NCBI RefSeq assembly: GCF_000482865.1
Contig: NZ_AXWW01000071.1
Coordinates: 1-34,655, forward strand
Reading direction: 5' to 3'
DNA: 34,655 nt
From: Actinokineospora inagensis DSM 44258
GTDB taxonomy: Bacteria; Actinomycetota; Actinomycetes; Mycobacteriales; Pseudonocardiaceae
Below, piece after piece: positions 17,807 to 28,047 of the stretch; the first letter of the stretch is position 1; each line of letters starts with the position of its first letter. The position numbers and the translations under genes were made by a program. Below the pieces are notes generated by a model. The model was not told where the DNA came from and did no database searches. It saw nothing but the letters and a program-made list of their open reading frames with translations.

Positions 17807-18709
17807 ATGGCGGAGACCGAGATCAGTGCGGCGGGCGCGCGCGCCGTGATCACGACGACCGGGGCCACCCTGCGGCTGTTCGAGGTGGCGGGCGTCCCCT
17901 ACCTGGAGACCTTCCCCGCGGGCGAGCCTGCCCCGATGGGGTCCGGCGCGGTACTGGTGCCGTGGCCGAACCGGGTCGCGAACGCCCGGTGGGCGCACAA
18001 CGGCGAGGCGCTCCGGCTCGACGTCAGCGAACCGGCGCGCGGCAACGCGAGCCACGGGCTGGTGCGCCGGGAGACCTGGGAGGTCACCGAGGTCGACGCG
18101 GGCAGCGCGACCCTGGCCGTGACCATCGCCAAGCGCCCCGGCTGGCCGTTCGTCTTCCGGGCCACGATGACCTACGAGGTCGGCGAGCACGGCCTCAAGG
18201 TCACCCACGGCGTCGAGAACCTCGGCGACCAGCCGATGCCCTTCGGTGTCGGCGCGCACCCGTACCCGCGTCCCGGCCGTGCCGAGGTCGACGACTGCGT
18301 GCTGACCCTGGCCGCCACCACCCACCTGCCGCTCGACCCGACGACCATGACCCCGTCCGGCCCGGTCACCGCGATCCCCCGGTTCGCCCAGGTGGTCCGC
18401 GAGGTCACCCTCGACGACGCGTTCGGCGGGTGCGAGCCCGACGCGGACGGCCTGGTCCACCACACGCTGGTGCACCGCACCCCGCGCGGCCGATCGGGCG
18501 GCGTCGAGGTCTGGGCGGACCCGGTGTTCCGCTGGGTGCAGGTGTACACGCCGGACTCGTTCCCCGGGCACGACGGTGGCGCCGTCGCCATCGAGCCGAT
18601 GACCTGCCCGCCCGATGCGCTGAATTCCGGCACGGATTTGCTCACCGTTCACCCCGGCGAGTGTTGGCGCGCGTCCTGGGGCATTACGCCGATAGGGTCG
18701 TCGGCGTGA
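17807..18709 (+). CDS. Aldose 1-epimerase family protein
   Basis: This 300-residue beta-sandwich protein is of the galactose mutarotase-like superfamily. Visible markers are VPWPNRVANARW (about 47-58), NASHGLVRR with a probable catalytic His, and GVGAHPYPRPG. It also has DDAFGGC and a C-terminal AIEPMTCPPDALN containing the probable catalytic Glu. It interconverts sugar anomers; the specific sugar is not readable. I chose the ATG at 17807, about 30 bases past the TetR operator, so repression by the divergent regulator is plausible. Its stop overlaps the next gene's GTG by 4 bp. Confidence 0.88.
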   Translation: MAETEISAAGARAVITTTGATLRLFEVAGVPYLETFPAGEPAPMGSGAVLVPWPNRVANARWAHNGEALRLDVSEPARGNASHGLVRRETWEVTEVDAGSATLAVTIAKRPGWPFVFRATMTYEVGEHGLKVTHGVENLGDQPMPFGVGAHPYPRPGRAEVDDCVLTLAATTHLPLDPTTMTPSGPVTAIPRFAQVVREVTLDDAFGGCEPDADGLVHHTLVHRTPRGRSGGVEVWADPVFRWVQVYTPDSFPGHDGGAVAIEPMTCPPDALNSGTDLLTVHPGECWRASWGITPIGSSA

Positions 18710-19917
18710 CTATCGCGGTAACTGGTGGATATGTCGTCCCGGTCGAGGGATCACCCATCGAGGGCGGCACGGTTCTGTTCGACAACGGCAAGATCGTCGC
18801 GGTCGGCTCGTCGCACGACGTCGAGATCCCGGACGACGCCGAGGTGGTGGACGCGTCCGGCTCGTGGGTGCTGCCCGGGTTCGTCGAGGCGCACGGGCAC
18901 CTCGGCGTGCACGAGGAGGCCGAGGGCTGGGCCGGTCAGGACACCAACGAGATGACCGACCCGGTCACCGCGAAGGTGAAGGCGCTCGACGCGATCAACC
19001 CGGCCGACGAGGCGTTCCGCGACGCGCTCTCGGGCGGGGTCACCACGGTGGTCATCAAGCCCGGTTCCGGCAACGTCATCGGCGGCCAGACGGTCGCGGT
19101 GAAGACCTGGGGCCGCACCGTCGACGAGATGCTGCTGCGCGACCCGGTCTCGATGAAGAGCGCGCTGGGCGAGAACCCGAAACGGGTGTACGGGGACAAG
19201 AAGGTCATGCCGTCCACCCGGCTCGGCGTGGCCGCGGTCATCCGCGAGGCGCTGACCGGGGCGCAGGACTACAAGGCGCGCAAGGAACACGCCGCCGCCG
19301 AGGGGAAACCGTTCGACCGGGACCTCACCAACGAGGCGCTGGTCAAGGTCCTCGACGGTGAGCTGCCCTGGTGCCAGCACGCGCACCGCGCCGACGACAT
19401 CGCCACCGCGCTGCGGCTGGCCGACGAGTTCGGCTACAAACTGGTGCTCAACCACGGCACCGAGGCGCACCTGCTGGCCGACCTGATCGTCGAGCGGGAC
19501 GTCCCGGTGGTGATCGGCCCGCTGTTCACCACCCGGGTCAAGGTCGAACTGCGTCAGCGGACCCTGCGCAACCCGGGCATCCTGGCCCGCGCGGGCGCCC
19601 GGATCGCGATCACCACCGACCACCCGGTCGTGCCGATCAACTTCCTGGTGCACCAGGTGACCCTCGCCGTGAAGGAGGGCCTGGACGCGGAAACGGGTCT
19701 GCGCTCGATCACGGTGAACCCGGCGGAAATGATGGGAATCGGCGACCGGGTCGGTGTGCTGAAACCCGGAATGGACGCCGACGTGGTCATCTGGTCCGGT
19801 GACCCGCTGGATGTCATGAGCCGCGCGACGAAGGTTTTCGTCAACGGCGTTGAGGTTTACGCGTTCAACGAGAACACCGGTCTCGGCGAGACGAAGGACC
19901 CGTTCTACCGCGGCTGA
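18706..19917 (+). CDS. Amidohydrolase (imidazolonepropionase-like)
   Basis: This 403-residue metal-dependent hydrolase of the amidohydrolase superfamily has a beta-sandwich N-terminus followed by a TIM barrel. Metal ligands are HxH in EAHGHLG (His63, His65), plus His in CQHAHRADD and NHGTEAHL. Near the C-terminus are TTDHPVVP with the conserved Asp and the family tail NPAEMMGIGDRVGVLKPGMDADVVIW. It starts at a GTG overlapping the epimerase stop (GTGA), so translation is coupled. The substrate is unknown; coupling to an epimerase suggests a sugar-derived or cyclic amide compound, which is inference. Confidence 0.88.
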   Translation: MTIAVTGGYVVPVEGSPIEGGTVLFDNGKIVAVGSSHDVEIPDDAEVVDASGSWVLPGFVEAHGHLGVHEEAEGWAGQDTNEMTDPVTAKVKALDAINPADEAFRDALSGGVTTVVIKPGSGNVIGGQTVAVKTWGRTVDEMLLRDPVSMKSALGENPKRVYGDKKVMPSTRLGVAAVIREALTGAQDYKARKEHAAAEGKPFDRDLTNEALVKVLDGELPWCQHAHRADDIATALRLADEFGYKLVLNHGTEAHLLADLIVERDVPVVIGPLFTTRVKVELRQRTLRNPGILARAGARIAITTDHPVVPINFLVHQVTLAVKEGLDAETGLRSITVNPAEMMGIGDRVGVLKPGMDADVVIWSGDPLDVMSRATKVFVNGVEVYAFNENTGLGETKDPFYRG

Positions 19918-19922
19918 CCAAC

Positions 19923-19951
19923 CGCCCCCGGGCCGATTCCGCCCGGGGGCG
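19923..19951. terminator. Bidirectional terminator hairpin
   Basis: A perfect 11-bp GC stem (19923-19933 with 19941-19951) and 7-base loop fill the 37-bp gap between two convergent stop codons. There is no U-tract, as is common in actinomycetes. Confidence 0.78.
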
Positions 19952-19954
19952 CAC

Positions 19955-20572
19955 TCACGGGCGCGCGGCGGCGTCGATGATCTGGTCCACGGTGCTCTCC
20001 GGATTCTGGCCGCACGCGTACAGCACGCTCGCCACGATGTAGGGCTCGTCGCTGCGGTGGTGTTGGCCGTGGTTCTGGTAAGCGCGAACCATCAGGTCTC
20101 GTTGTTCGGTGTCGGTCAGCGCCCAGAACGTGTGGCACGGAGTGGACCCGTCCAACGGCGGTTTCTCGGTCATCCGCAGATAAATGGCGCGGCCGCCGAA
20201 GGCCAGCACCAGGACGAGCACCGCGGCGCCCGCTCCGAACAGGATTCGCCGCTGCGGCTTGGGATCCGGCGGCGCTGGGGTGCCGTCCGGGCTCCCGCCG
20301 GTCGACCGCACCAACTCGGCCAGGCCCTCGCGGAACGTCGGGTCGTCGGCGAATTCCGCCGCCAGCAGGTCGACCAGCGCGCGGCGCTGCCGCGGTCCGT
20401 GCGGGTCGGCTTCGAACAGGTCGAACGCGGAGGCCCGGCGAATCCGCCGGAGTCTGCCGACCACCGCGTCGAACAACGCGTCCGCAGGCCGCCGCCGCGG
20501 TCCCGATATGCGGTTGGTGACCAGCCCGGCCAGGATGTCGACGACCTGCTCGGCAAGGATCGGCTGGCTCAT
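19955..20572 (-). CDS. Hypothetical single-pass membrane protein (205 aa)
   Basis: I do not recognise this family. It has an N-terminal cytoplasmic helical domain of about 100 residues (MSQPILAEQVVDILAGLV..., RRALVDLLAAEFADDPTFR) and a Pro-rich linker. One membrane helix (about 108-130, ILFGAGAAVLVLVLAFGG) follows, then an external C-terminal domain with two cysteines (TPCHTFWAL and YACGQNPES) that could form a disulfide. I chose the ATG at 20572 because GAGGG lies 5 bases upstream; a GTG two codons earlier is possible. It is monocistronic. The N-terminal domain looks like adaptor-type helices found in actinobacterial signalling proteins, but this is only an impression. Confidence 0.75.
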   Translation of the reverse strand: MSQPILAEQVVDILAGLVTNRISGPRRRPADALFDAVVGRLRRIRRASAFDLFEADPHGPRQRRALVDLLAAEFADDPTFREGLAELVRSTGGSPDGTPAPPDPKPQRRILFGAGAAVLVLVLAFGGRAIYLRMTEKPPLDGSTPCHTFWALTDTEQRDLMVRAYQNHGQHHRSDEPYIVASVLYACGQNPESTVDQIIDAAARP

Positions 20573-20740
20573 TATCACCCTCGTCCGCGTGACCGGCTGT
20601 GGCTCTCTATGGAATCGCGGCCGGATCGGTTGGTGTGAGGGGGTTGCGCGAGCGGGTTTTCGCCGTTTTACCAGCGAGGCCCTAACTGCCGGTGGCAGCG
20701 GTGGGAACTGTGCCGGTGGCGGGCGACTGTGGCGAGTCGC

Positions 20741-21886
20741 TCACATTCCGCGCAGGTGTCGGGCAATTACCATCCGCTGGATCTGGTTGGTTCCTTCGAA
20801 GATTTGAGGGACTTTCGCCTCTCGCATGAACCGTTCGACCGGGAAATCGCGGGTGTAGCCCGCGCCGCCGAGCACCTGGACCGCGTCGGTGGTCACCTTC
20901 ATCGCCGCGTCGGTGGCGACCAGCTTGGCGATCGATGCCTGCCGGACGAACGGCAACCCGCGGTCGCGCCTGCGCGCCGCCTCCAGGTAGGTGGCCCGGG
21001 ACGACTCCACCGCGGCCGCCATGTCGGCCAGCAGGAACTCCACCCCCTGGAACTGGATGATCGGCCGACCGAACTGGGCGCGCTGCTTCGCGTACGCCAC
21101 CGCCTGGTCCAGCGCCGCCTGCGCCAGCCCCACCGCGCACGCCGCGATGCCGAGCCGACCCGAGTTCAGTGAGGTCAGCGCGATCTTGAGCCCCATGCCC
21201 TCCTCGTCGACCAACCGGTCGGCGGGCACCCTGGCGCCCTCGAACAGCACCTGGGTGGTGGTCGACCCGGTCAGGCCCATCTTCTTCTCCGGCGCGGTGA
21301 ACACCAGGCCGGGCGTGGCCGCATCGATGAGCAGGCAACTGATGCCGCGGCCGCCGTCGTCGGACGTGCGCACCATGGTCGTGTAGAAGTCCGCCTGGCT
21401 ACCGTGCGTGATCCACGCCTTGCTGCCGTTCACCACGTAGTCGTCGCCGTCTCGGCGGGCGCGGGTGCTCAGCGCGGAGGCGTCCGACCCGGCCTGGCTC
21501 TCCGACAGCGCGTACGCGCCCAGCAGGTCGCCGCCGAGCATGTCCGGCAACCAGCGCGCCCGCTGCTCGTCGGTGCCGTGCTCGGCCAGCGCGTAGCAGG
21601 ACATCGTGTGCACGGACAGGCCGACGCCGACCGACATCCACGCGGTCGCGATCTCCTCCAGCACCTGCAGGTAGACCTCGTAGGACAGGCCCGAGCCACC
21701 CCACTTCTCCGGGTACGGCAGCCCGAGCAGGCCGCTGCGGCCGAGCAGCCGGAACTGCTCGCGCGGGAAGCGGCCCTGCTCCTCGTACTCGGCGGCGAGC
21801 GGGGTCAACTCGTCCCGGGCGATCTCCCGGGTCAGCTTCAGCAGGTCCTCCGCCTCGGTGGAGGGGAGCAGGCGGTCGGCAGGCAT
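20741..21886 (-). CDS. Acyl-CoA dehydrogenase
   Basis: This 381-residue FAD enzyme catalyses alpha,beta-dehydrogenation of acyl-CoA in beta-oxidation or branched-chain degradation. ACAD signatures are YALSESQAGSDASAL (about 128-142), NGSKAWITHG, and AYAKQRAQFGRPI. The C-terminal QVLGGAGYTRDFPVERF is followed by IFEGTNQIQR with the catalytic Glu position. GGAGG lies 7 bases before the ATG at 21886. The divergent TetR gene 85 bp away and two CAGTACTG sites between them indicate local repression, probably relieved by an acyl-CoA. Chain length is not predictable. Confidence 0.94.
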   Translation of the reverse strand: MPADRLLPSTEAEDLLKLTREIARDELTPLAAEYEEQGRFPREQFRLLGRSGLLGLPYPEKWGGSGLSYEVYLQVLEEIATAWMSVGVGLSVHTMSCYALAEHGTDEQRARWLPDMLGGDLLGAYALSESQAGSDASALSTRARRDGDDYVVNGSKAWITHGSQADFYTTMVRTSDDGGRGISCLLIDAATPGLVFTAPEKKMGLTGSTTTQVLFEGARVPADRLVDEEGMGLKIALTSLNSGRLGIAACAVGLAQAALDQAVAYAKQRAQFGRPIIQFQGVEFLLADMAAAVESSRATYLEAARRRDRGLPFVRQASIAKLVATDAAMKVTTDAVQVLGGAGYTRDFPVERFMREAKVPQIFEGTNQIQRMVIARHLRGM

Positions 21887-21910
21887 GTTCGGCCTCCGGG
21901 GTACCAGAAC

Positions 21911-21938
21911 CAGTACTGCAGGACGCCCCACAGTACTG
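21911..21938. promoter_or_regulatory. Paired palindromic operators CAGTACTG
   Basis: Two identical 8-bp palindromes (21911-21918 and 21931-21938) are spaced exactly 20 bp apart, about two helical turns, in the divergent gap between the acyl-CoA dehydrogenase and TetR genes. The right one extends to ACAGTACTGT. They are likely cooperative sites for the adjacent TetR protein. Confidence 0.66.
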
Positions 21939-21971
21939 TTCCGGTGCGCGGGCTGTCGATACGCTGGGGGG

Positions 21972-22586
21972 ATGACCAGGCGGAACCCGACGGCGCGGCA
22001 GGCGGCACTGCTGGAAGAACTGCTCGGGATCTTCCTCGCCGAGGGCTTCGCCGACGTCACCCTGGACGACTTCGCGGGCAGGCTGCGCTGCTCCAAGTCC
22101 ACCCTGTACGCCCTCGCGCCGAGCAAGGAACAGCTCTCGGCGAGGGTCGTCGGCCACTTCTTCCGCGGCGCCACCGAGCGGATCGAGAAGCGGGTCGCGC
22201 TCGCCGTCGACGCCCGCGACCGGATCGCCCGCTACCTCGACGGCTGCGCCACCGAGCTCGGCCCGGCCTCGCCCCGGTTCGTCGCCGACGTCTCCGCCTT
22301 CGCCCCCACCCGCGCGATGTACCAGCGCAACGCCAAGGCCGCCGCCGCCCGTATCCGCGGCCTCATCCTCGACGGCGTCGCCGAGGGGCTGTTCCGCGAC
22401 GTCCACGCCCATCTGGTCGCCGAGATGGCGGGCTGGCTCATCGAGGGCATCCAGCAGGGGGTGTTGGCCGAGCGGACCGGCGAGTCGGACGGAGTGGCCT
22501 TCGCCGCCCTCGCCGACCTGTTGCTGGTCGGCATCAACCGCGGTCCGGGTGGGATCGATCCGGCGGAACCCGCCGCCGGCCTGTGA
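21972..22586 (+). CDS. TetR-family transcriptional regulator
   Basis: This 204-residue protein has an N-terminal HTH (residues ~8-55: LLEELLGIFLAEGFADVTLD, LRCSKSTLYALAPSKEQL) and a C-terminal ligand-binding domain of alpha helices. It starts at the ATG at 21972, with a G-run directly before it and no well-spaced Shine-Dalgarno, so it may be leaderless. It is divergent from the acyl-CoA dehydrogenase gene with two palindromic sites between; it probably represses both. Confidence 0.9.
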   Translation: MTRRNPTARQAALLEELLGIFLAEGFADVTLDDFAGRLRCSKSTLYALAPSKEQLSARVVGHFFRGATERIEKRVALAVDARDRIARYLDGCATELGPASPRFVADVSAFAPTRAMYQRNAKAAAARIRGLILDGVAEGLFRDVHAHLVAEMAGWLIEGIQQGVLAERTGESDGVAFAALADLLLVGINRGPGGIDPAEPAAGL

Positions 22587-22762
22587 TACGTGTCCCAACC
22601 GTGCCCGCGGGCACCGGCCACGGCTGTCCGTAATGCGCGCGGAGCACTAGCGTAGGGGGCTCAGGACCCCAATGGGGCGGTGCTGCGTGATTCCGCACCT
22701 CGACCAGGGCCGTACCGGCTCGGCCGTCTCCGCCGCCCTGCCCGAGTGTGAGAGGTACTTGC

Positions 22763-24079
<1,317 letters not shown>

Positions 24080-24090
24080 GCCCCGGCACG

Positions 24091-24122
24091 GCGGCACCGT
24101 CCCGATCCCGGGCCGGTGCCGC
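24091..24122 (+). terminator. gltA terminator hairpin
   Basis: A 9-bp perfect stem (24091-24099 with 24114-24122), with a possible CCC/GGG inner extension, lies 11 bases after the gltA stop. Only a weak T-rich stretch follows (TTGTGCTT). Confidence 0.72.
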
Positions 24123-24191
24123 TTGTGCTTACCCGATCGGGTGGTCCGCCCGTTGTGCACGGTGGTATCCCGCTCGGTAGCGTTGCCCGCC

Positions 24192-25523
24192 GTGACTGAG
24201 TCCCCCTCGGTGGTCTGGTTCCGCCGCGATCTGCGCACCGGGGACAACCCCGTGCTGTCGGCAGCCGCGGAGCGGAGCCCACGAGCACTCGCCCTGTTCG
24301 TCCTGGACGACCGCCTGACCCACCCGTCCGGCGCCCCCCGCCTCGCCTTCCTGTACCGCTGCCTGCGCGACCTCGACCGCCAACTCACCGGCCGCCTGAT
24401 GGTCGTCCACGGCAACCCGGTTGATGTGGTCCCGCGCGTGGCCAAGGCCATCGGCGCCGGTTCCGTCCACGTCTCAGCCGACTACGCCCCCTACGGCCAC
24501 CAGCGCGACTCCGCCGTCGAACAAGCCCTCGACATCGACTTCGTCCGCACCGGCTCCCCCTACGCCGTCGCCCCCGGCCGCGTCCTCAAGTCCGATGGCA
24601 CCCCCTTCAAGGTCTTCACCCCCTTCAGCCGCGCGTGGTCGGCTCACGGCTGGCGCGCTCCCGCCGACACCTCAGCGTCCACACTGGACTGGGTCGACCC
24701 CGCGGACAAGAGCGGTGGCCCCCGCCGCATCCACATCCCCGCCGATCCCACCCTCACCGCGGAATTGCCCCCCGCAGGCGAAAAAGCCGCCCACAACGCG
24801 TGGCAGGACTTCGATTTCAAGTCCTACGACAGGGATCGAGACCGCCCCGACCTCGACGCCACCAGCCGCATGTCCCCGTACCTCCGGTGGGGCTGCATCC
24901 ACCCCCGCACCCTCCTCGCCGACCTCGACCACTCCGCCGGCGCCCACACGTACCAAACGGAACTGGCCTGGCGAGACTTCTACGCCGACGTCCTCTGGCA
25001 CAACCCGGACTCCGCCCGCGAGAACTACAACCCCAAGTTCAACGCCATGCCCCACGACACCGACGAGACCCTCTTCCAAGCCTGGTGCCAAGGCAAAACC
25101 GGCTACCCCATCGTCGACGCGGGCATGCGCCAACTCCTCGCGGAGGGTTGGATGCACAACCGAGTCCGCATGATCGTCGCCAGCTTCCTGGTCAAAGACC
25201 TCCACCTCCCCTGGTGGACCGGCGCCCGCCACTTCATGCGCCACCTGGTCGACGGCGACCTGGCCTCCAACCAACACGGCTGGCAATGGACCGCAGGCAC
25301 CGGCACCGACGCCGCCCCCTACTTCCGCGTCTTCAACCCCACCACCCAAGCCCACAAATTCGACCCCACCGGCACCTACATCAGACGGTACGTCCCAGAA
25401 CTACGAAACACCCCCGACAAAAACGTCCACGCCCCAACAGGCGTCCCCAACTACCCGCCCCCCATCGTCGACCACGCCCACGAACGCCAAGTAGCCCTAG
25501 ACCGCTACGGAAAAATCAAATAG
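24192..25523 (+). CDS. phrB: Deoxyribodipyrimidine photolyase
   Basis: This 443-residue photolyase of the cryptochrome/photolyase family uses FADH- and blue light to split pyrimidine dimers. The N-terminal Rossmann antenna domain starts SVVWFRRDLRTGDNP. The FAD and DNA-binding C-terminal domain has WRDFYADVLWH, GYPIVDAGMRQL, WMHNRVRMIVASFLVKDLH, DGDLASNQHGWQW and FRVFNPTTQ. I chose the GTG at 24192 because the family begins about three residues before SVVWFRRD. The 3' third is unusually A/C-rich compared with the 5' end, approaching repeat copy C. Confidence 0.95.
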   Translation: MTESPSVVWFRRDLRTGDNPVLSAAAERSPRALALFVLDDRLTHPSGAPRLAFLYRCLRDLDRQLTGRLMVVHGNPVDVVPRVAKAIGAGSVHVSADYAPYGHQRDSAVEQALDIDFVRTGSPYAVAPGRVLKSDGTPFKVFTPFSRAWSAHGWRAPADTSASTLDWVDPADKSGGPRRIHIPADPTLTAELPPAGEKAAHNAWQDFDFKSYDRDRDRPDLDATSRMSPYLRWGCIHPRTLLADLDHSAGAHTYQTELAWRDFYADVLWHNPDSARENYNPKFNAMPHDTDETLFQAWCQGKTGYPIVDAGMRQLLAEGWMHNRVRMIVASFLVKDLHLPWWTGARHFMRHLVDGDLASNQHGWQWTAGTGTDAAPYFRVFNPTTQAHKFDPTGTYIRRYVPELRNTPDKNVHAPTGVPNYPPPIVDHAHERQVALDRYGKIK

Positions 25524-25684
25524 AAACCAATCCCAGCGACGCCAACCCACTCCACCGCACCCCAAAAAAATCCAGCCCACATCGACAAAGGCCGCCAACC
25601 CGCCCCGCGCACCTCAAAACCCACCCCACATCGACGAAGCGCCACCCCCGCACCGCGCGCCTCGAAACCCGCCGATCCCAACCG
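25524..25684. repeat. A/C-rich flank of repeat copy C
   Basis: This is noncoding. It holds two or three diverged copies of a unit resembling CACATCGACGAAGGCCGCCA plus CCGCGCGCCTCGAAACCC. Similar units flank copy B (about 12215-12297), and one unit flanks copy A (105-135). No gene is seen. Confidence 0.65.
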
Positions 25685-25830
25685 CCCGTTGTGGTGGAGT
25701 TGTTTTGTTTGGGGGGAGCGGTGGCCTAAGCCGGCAGGCGGGTAAGGCCACGCTTTCCAGTGGCCCCGCCTTTTAGCCTTACCCAGGCTGCCGCTAGGGG
25801 CCCCAAACAAAACAACTTCACCACAACGGG
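25685..25830 (+). repeat. Nested palindromic repeat, copy C (complete, 146 bp)
   Basis: It has the same length and order of stems as copy B. The outer arms (25685-25714 and 25801-25830) are 29 of 30 complementary. It differs from copy B at a few internal bases (for example GGCAGG instead of GGCTGG, the form also found in copy A). It lies between the convergent photolyase and ABC permease genes. Confidence 0.93.
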
Positions 25831-25918
25831 CACCACCGCTTTAATCTGGCGCCAAAGGCCGGCGTCGCCGCCAGGCGACCAGGCCGAACCCCGAGGCGCA
25901 GCCGAGGCCCAGTGCCCC

Positions 25919-27106
25919 TCAAGACTTCCGCAAAGCATCCCGCAACGGCAACCGAGGCCCAGTCCGCAATACCGCCCCCGCATAAATCCGCCCCGCCAGC
26001 CACGTCAACCCCCCCACCGCCCCCACCATCAACACCACAGCCACCATCACCTGCCACCCCGTCGCCACCCCCAACGCCATCCTCCCCGGCAGCAGAATCG
26101 GCGCAAACGGCGGCAACACCGACAGCACCGCCGTCGCACTCGCGTTAGGCGCCCGCGTCAACAACCCAAACCCCAGCACGAACGCCAACACCAACACCGA
26201 CGTAATCGGCAACAGCACCGACTGCGTCTCCTCCTGCCGCGACACCAACGACCCCGCCGCCGCGAACACCGTCGCGTAGAACAAATACCCCAGCAGATAC
26301 CACAACAACCCCCACAGCAGCGTCCCCAGCGCCGCCCCCGGAATCGTCAGAACCCCCGTCACAACAGCCAGCACCGTCCCAACCCCACCAACGACGGTCA
26401 ACTGCGCCAGCCCCACCAGCCCGAGCCCAACAACCTTCCCGGCCAACAACTCCCACGGCCGCACCGTCGCCAGCAGGATCTCCACGACCCGACTGGACTT
26501 CTCCTCCACCACCCCTTGCGCCACCATCGTCCCGTACAGCAGCAACGACAGGTACAGCAACGCGACGATCACCAACGCCATCGCCAGCCGCTCGTCGTGC
26601 GTCGGATCGGGCGCGCGCAACGACCGCACGTCCACCGTCGAGTCGGCGACTGTCGCGAGGACCTGGTCCGGGTCCAGGTCTTCGACCGATGCGAGTTGCG
26701 CCCGCAGCACTTCCCGCTGGACCAACGTGTTCAGCGCCCGCCGCAGGTTCTCGTCCAGGGATTCGTCCACCACCACGTGCAGCGCGGCGGGCGTCCCCGT
26801 CACCAACGCGTCCAGGTCCCCGTCGGTGATCTGCGACTCGCCCGCGGCCGGGTCCCGGACCGTGCTGACCCGCACCTCGAGACCGCGCGCGCGAGCCTCC
26901 TCGGTCAGCGGTTCGGCGATGGCCGCCGCCTGCCCGGAGAGCCCGACCCTGGTGACCCGCTCGCCGCCGAACACCGTGCTCTCCATCAGGATGAACACGA
27001 CCAGGACGGCGATCGACACGGCCGTGCCGACCAGGAAGGACCGTGCGCGCAGCCGGGTCCGCAGCTCCCGCCGCGCGACCAGCCACACCGTGCGCCGCGG
27101 TGTCAC
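25919..27106 (-). CDS. ABC-2 type permease (NatB-like)
   Basis: This 395-residue membrane protein has one N-terminal helix (about 24-43) and a large external domain of about 130 residues. A C-terminal block of five or six helices follows, preceded by EEKSSRVVEILLATVRPWELLAGK, the NatB/ABC-2 motif. It starts at a GTG overlapping the ATPase stop by 4 bp. With its ATPase it forms a NatAB-type exporter; the family includes sodium exporters and antibiotic or lantibiotic resistance systems. The last third is markedly G/T-rich on its coding strand, near repeat copy C. Confidence 0.9.
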   Translation of the reverse strand: MTPRRTVWLVARRELRTRLRARSFLVGTAVSIAVLVVFILMESTVFGGERVTRVGLSGQAAAIAEPLTEEARARGLEVRVSTVRDPAAGESQITDGDLDALVTGTPAALHVVVDESLDENLRRALNTLVQREVLRAQLASVEDLDPDQVLATVADSTVDVRSLRAPDPTHDERLAMALVIVALLYLSLLLYGTMVAQGVVEEKSSRVVEILLATVRPWELLAGKVVGLGLVGLAQLTVVGGVGTVLAVVTGVLTIPGAALGTLLWGLLWYLLGYLFYATVFAAAGSLVSRQEETQSVLLPITSVLVLAFVLGFGLLTRAPNASATAVLSVLPPFAPILLPGRMALGVATGWQVMVAVVLMVGAVGGLTWLAGRIYAGAVLRTGPRLPLRDALRKS

Positions 27107-28047
27107 CGGCTGCCCACTCCCACGACGTCACGGTACAGCTCGGCCAGTGACGGGTGGTGGTGGGTGAAGCCGCGCACCGGGCCGGTGGCCAGCGCCGCGG
27201 CCAGGATCGGCTGGTCGTCGGTGCCCGGTCGGACGCGCAGCCTGGTCTGTCCGTTGTGGACATCCAGCACGGTCACCCCCGGCAGTCGGTCGGCCCAGCC
27301 CGCCGGTGCCAGCGGCGCGTCGACCACCAAAGTGCTCCCGGCGCCCGCGCGCAACCGCGACACGCTGCCGCAGGCCACGAGTCGACCCGCCTGGATGATG
27401 CCGACCCGGTCGCACAGCCGTTCCACCAGGTCGAGCTGGTGGCTGGAGAACAGCACCGGCACCCCGGCCGCGGCCCGCTCGCGCAGCACCTCGGCCAGCA
27501 CGTCCACCGCCAGCGGGTCCAGCCCGGAGAATGGCTCGTCGAGGACCAGCAGCACGGGGTCGTGCACCAGGGCGGCCGCCAGTTGCACCCGCTGCTGGTT
27601 GCCCAGGCTGAGCCGCTGGACCTCGGTGTCGCGGTGCTCGCGCAGGCCCAGCCGCGCCGCCCAGTGTTCAGCGGCCCGGTGTGCGGCGTTCACGTCGGCA
27701 CCGTGCAGTTCGGCGAGGTAGACGAGCTGGTCGAGCACGCGCATCCGCGGGTAGAGGCCGCGTTCCTCCGGGAGGTACCCGAACCGGCGGCGGGTCGGGT
27801 GGTCGACCGGGTGCCCGGACCAGCGGACCGACCCGGCGTCCGGCGTCACCACGCCCAGCACGACCCGCATGGTGGTGGTCTTGCCCGCGCCGTTGCCGCC
27901 CACGAAACCGAACAGCTCACCGGGCCGCACACCGAAGGACACGTCGTCGCAGGCGAGCACGTCGCCGTACCGCTTGCTGACCCCGTCGACCTCCAGCACT
28001 GGCCCTCCATCGTCGTCCGCCACCGGTCCCGGCCTCGACAGCGGCAC
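27103..28047 (-). CDS. ABC transporter ATPase (NatA-like)
   Basis: This 314-residue NBD has Walker A GGNGAGKTTT, signature LSLGNQQRVQLA (the NatA-type variant of LSGGQ), Walker B LLVLDEPFSGLDP, and H-loop SSHQLD. A C-terminal extension of about 80 residues ends LAELYRDVVG. The annotated start is a GTG at 28047; a second in-frame GTG at VADDDGGPVLEV is possible. It is translationally coupled to the permease. Confidence 0.92.
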   Translation of the reverse strand: MPLSRPGPVADDDGGPVLEVDGVSKRYGDVLACDDVSFGVRPGELFGFVGGNGAGKTTTMRVVLGVVTPDAGSVRWSGHPVDHPTRRRFGYLPEERGLYPRMRVLDQLVYLAELHGADVNAAHRAAEHWAARLGLREHRDTEVQRLSLGNQQRVQLAAALVHDPVLLVLDEPFSGLDPLAVDVLAEVLRERAAAGVPVLFSSHQLDLVERLCDRVGIIQAGRLVACGSVSRLRAGAGSTLVVDAPLAPAGWADRLPGVTVLDVHNGQTRLRVRPGTDDQPILAAALATGPVRGFTHHHPSLAELYRDVVGVGSR

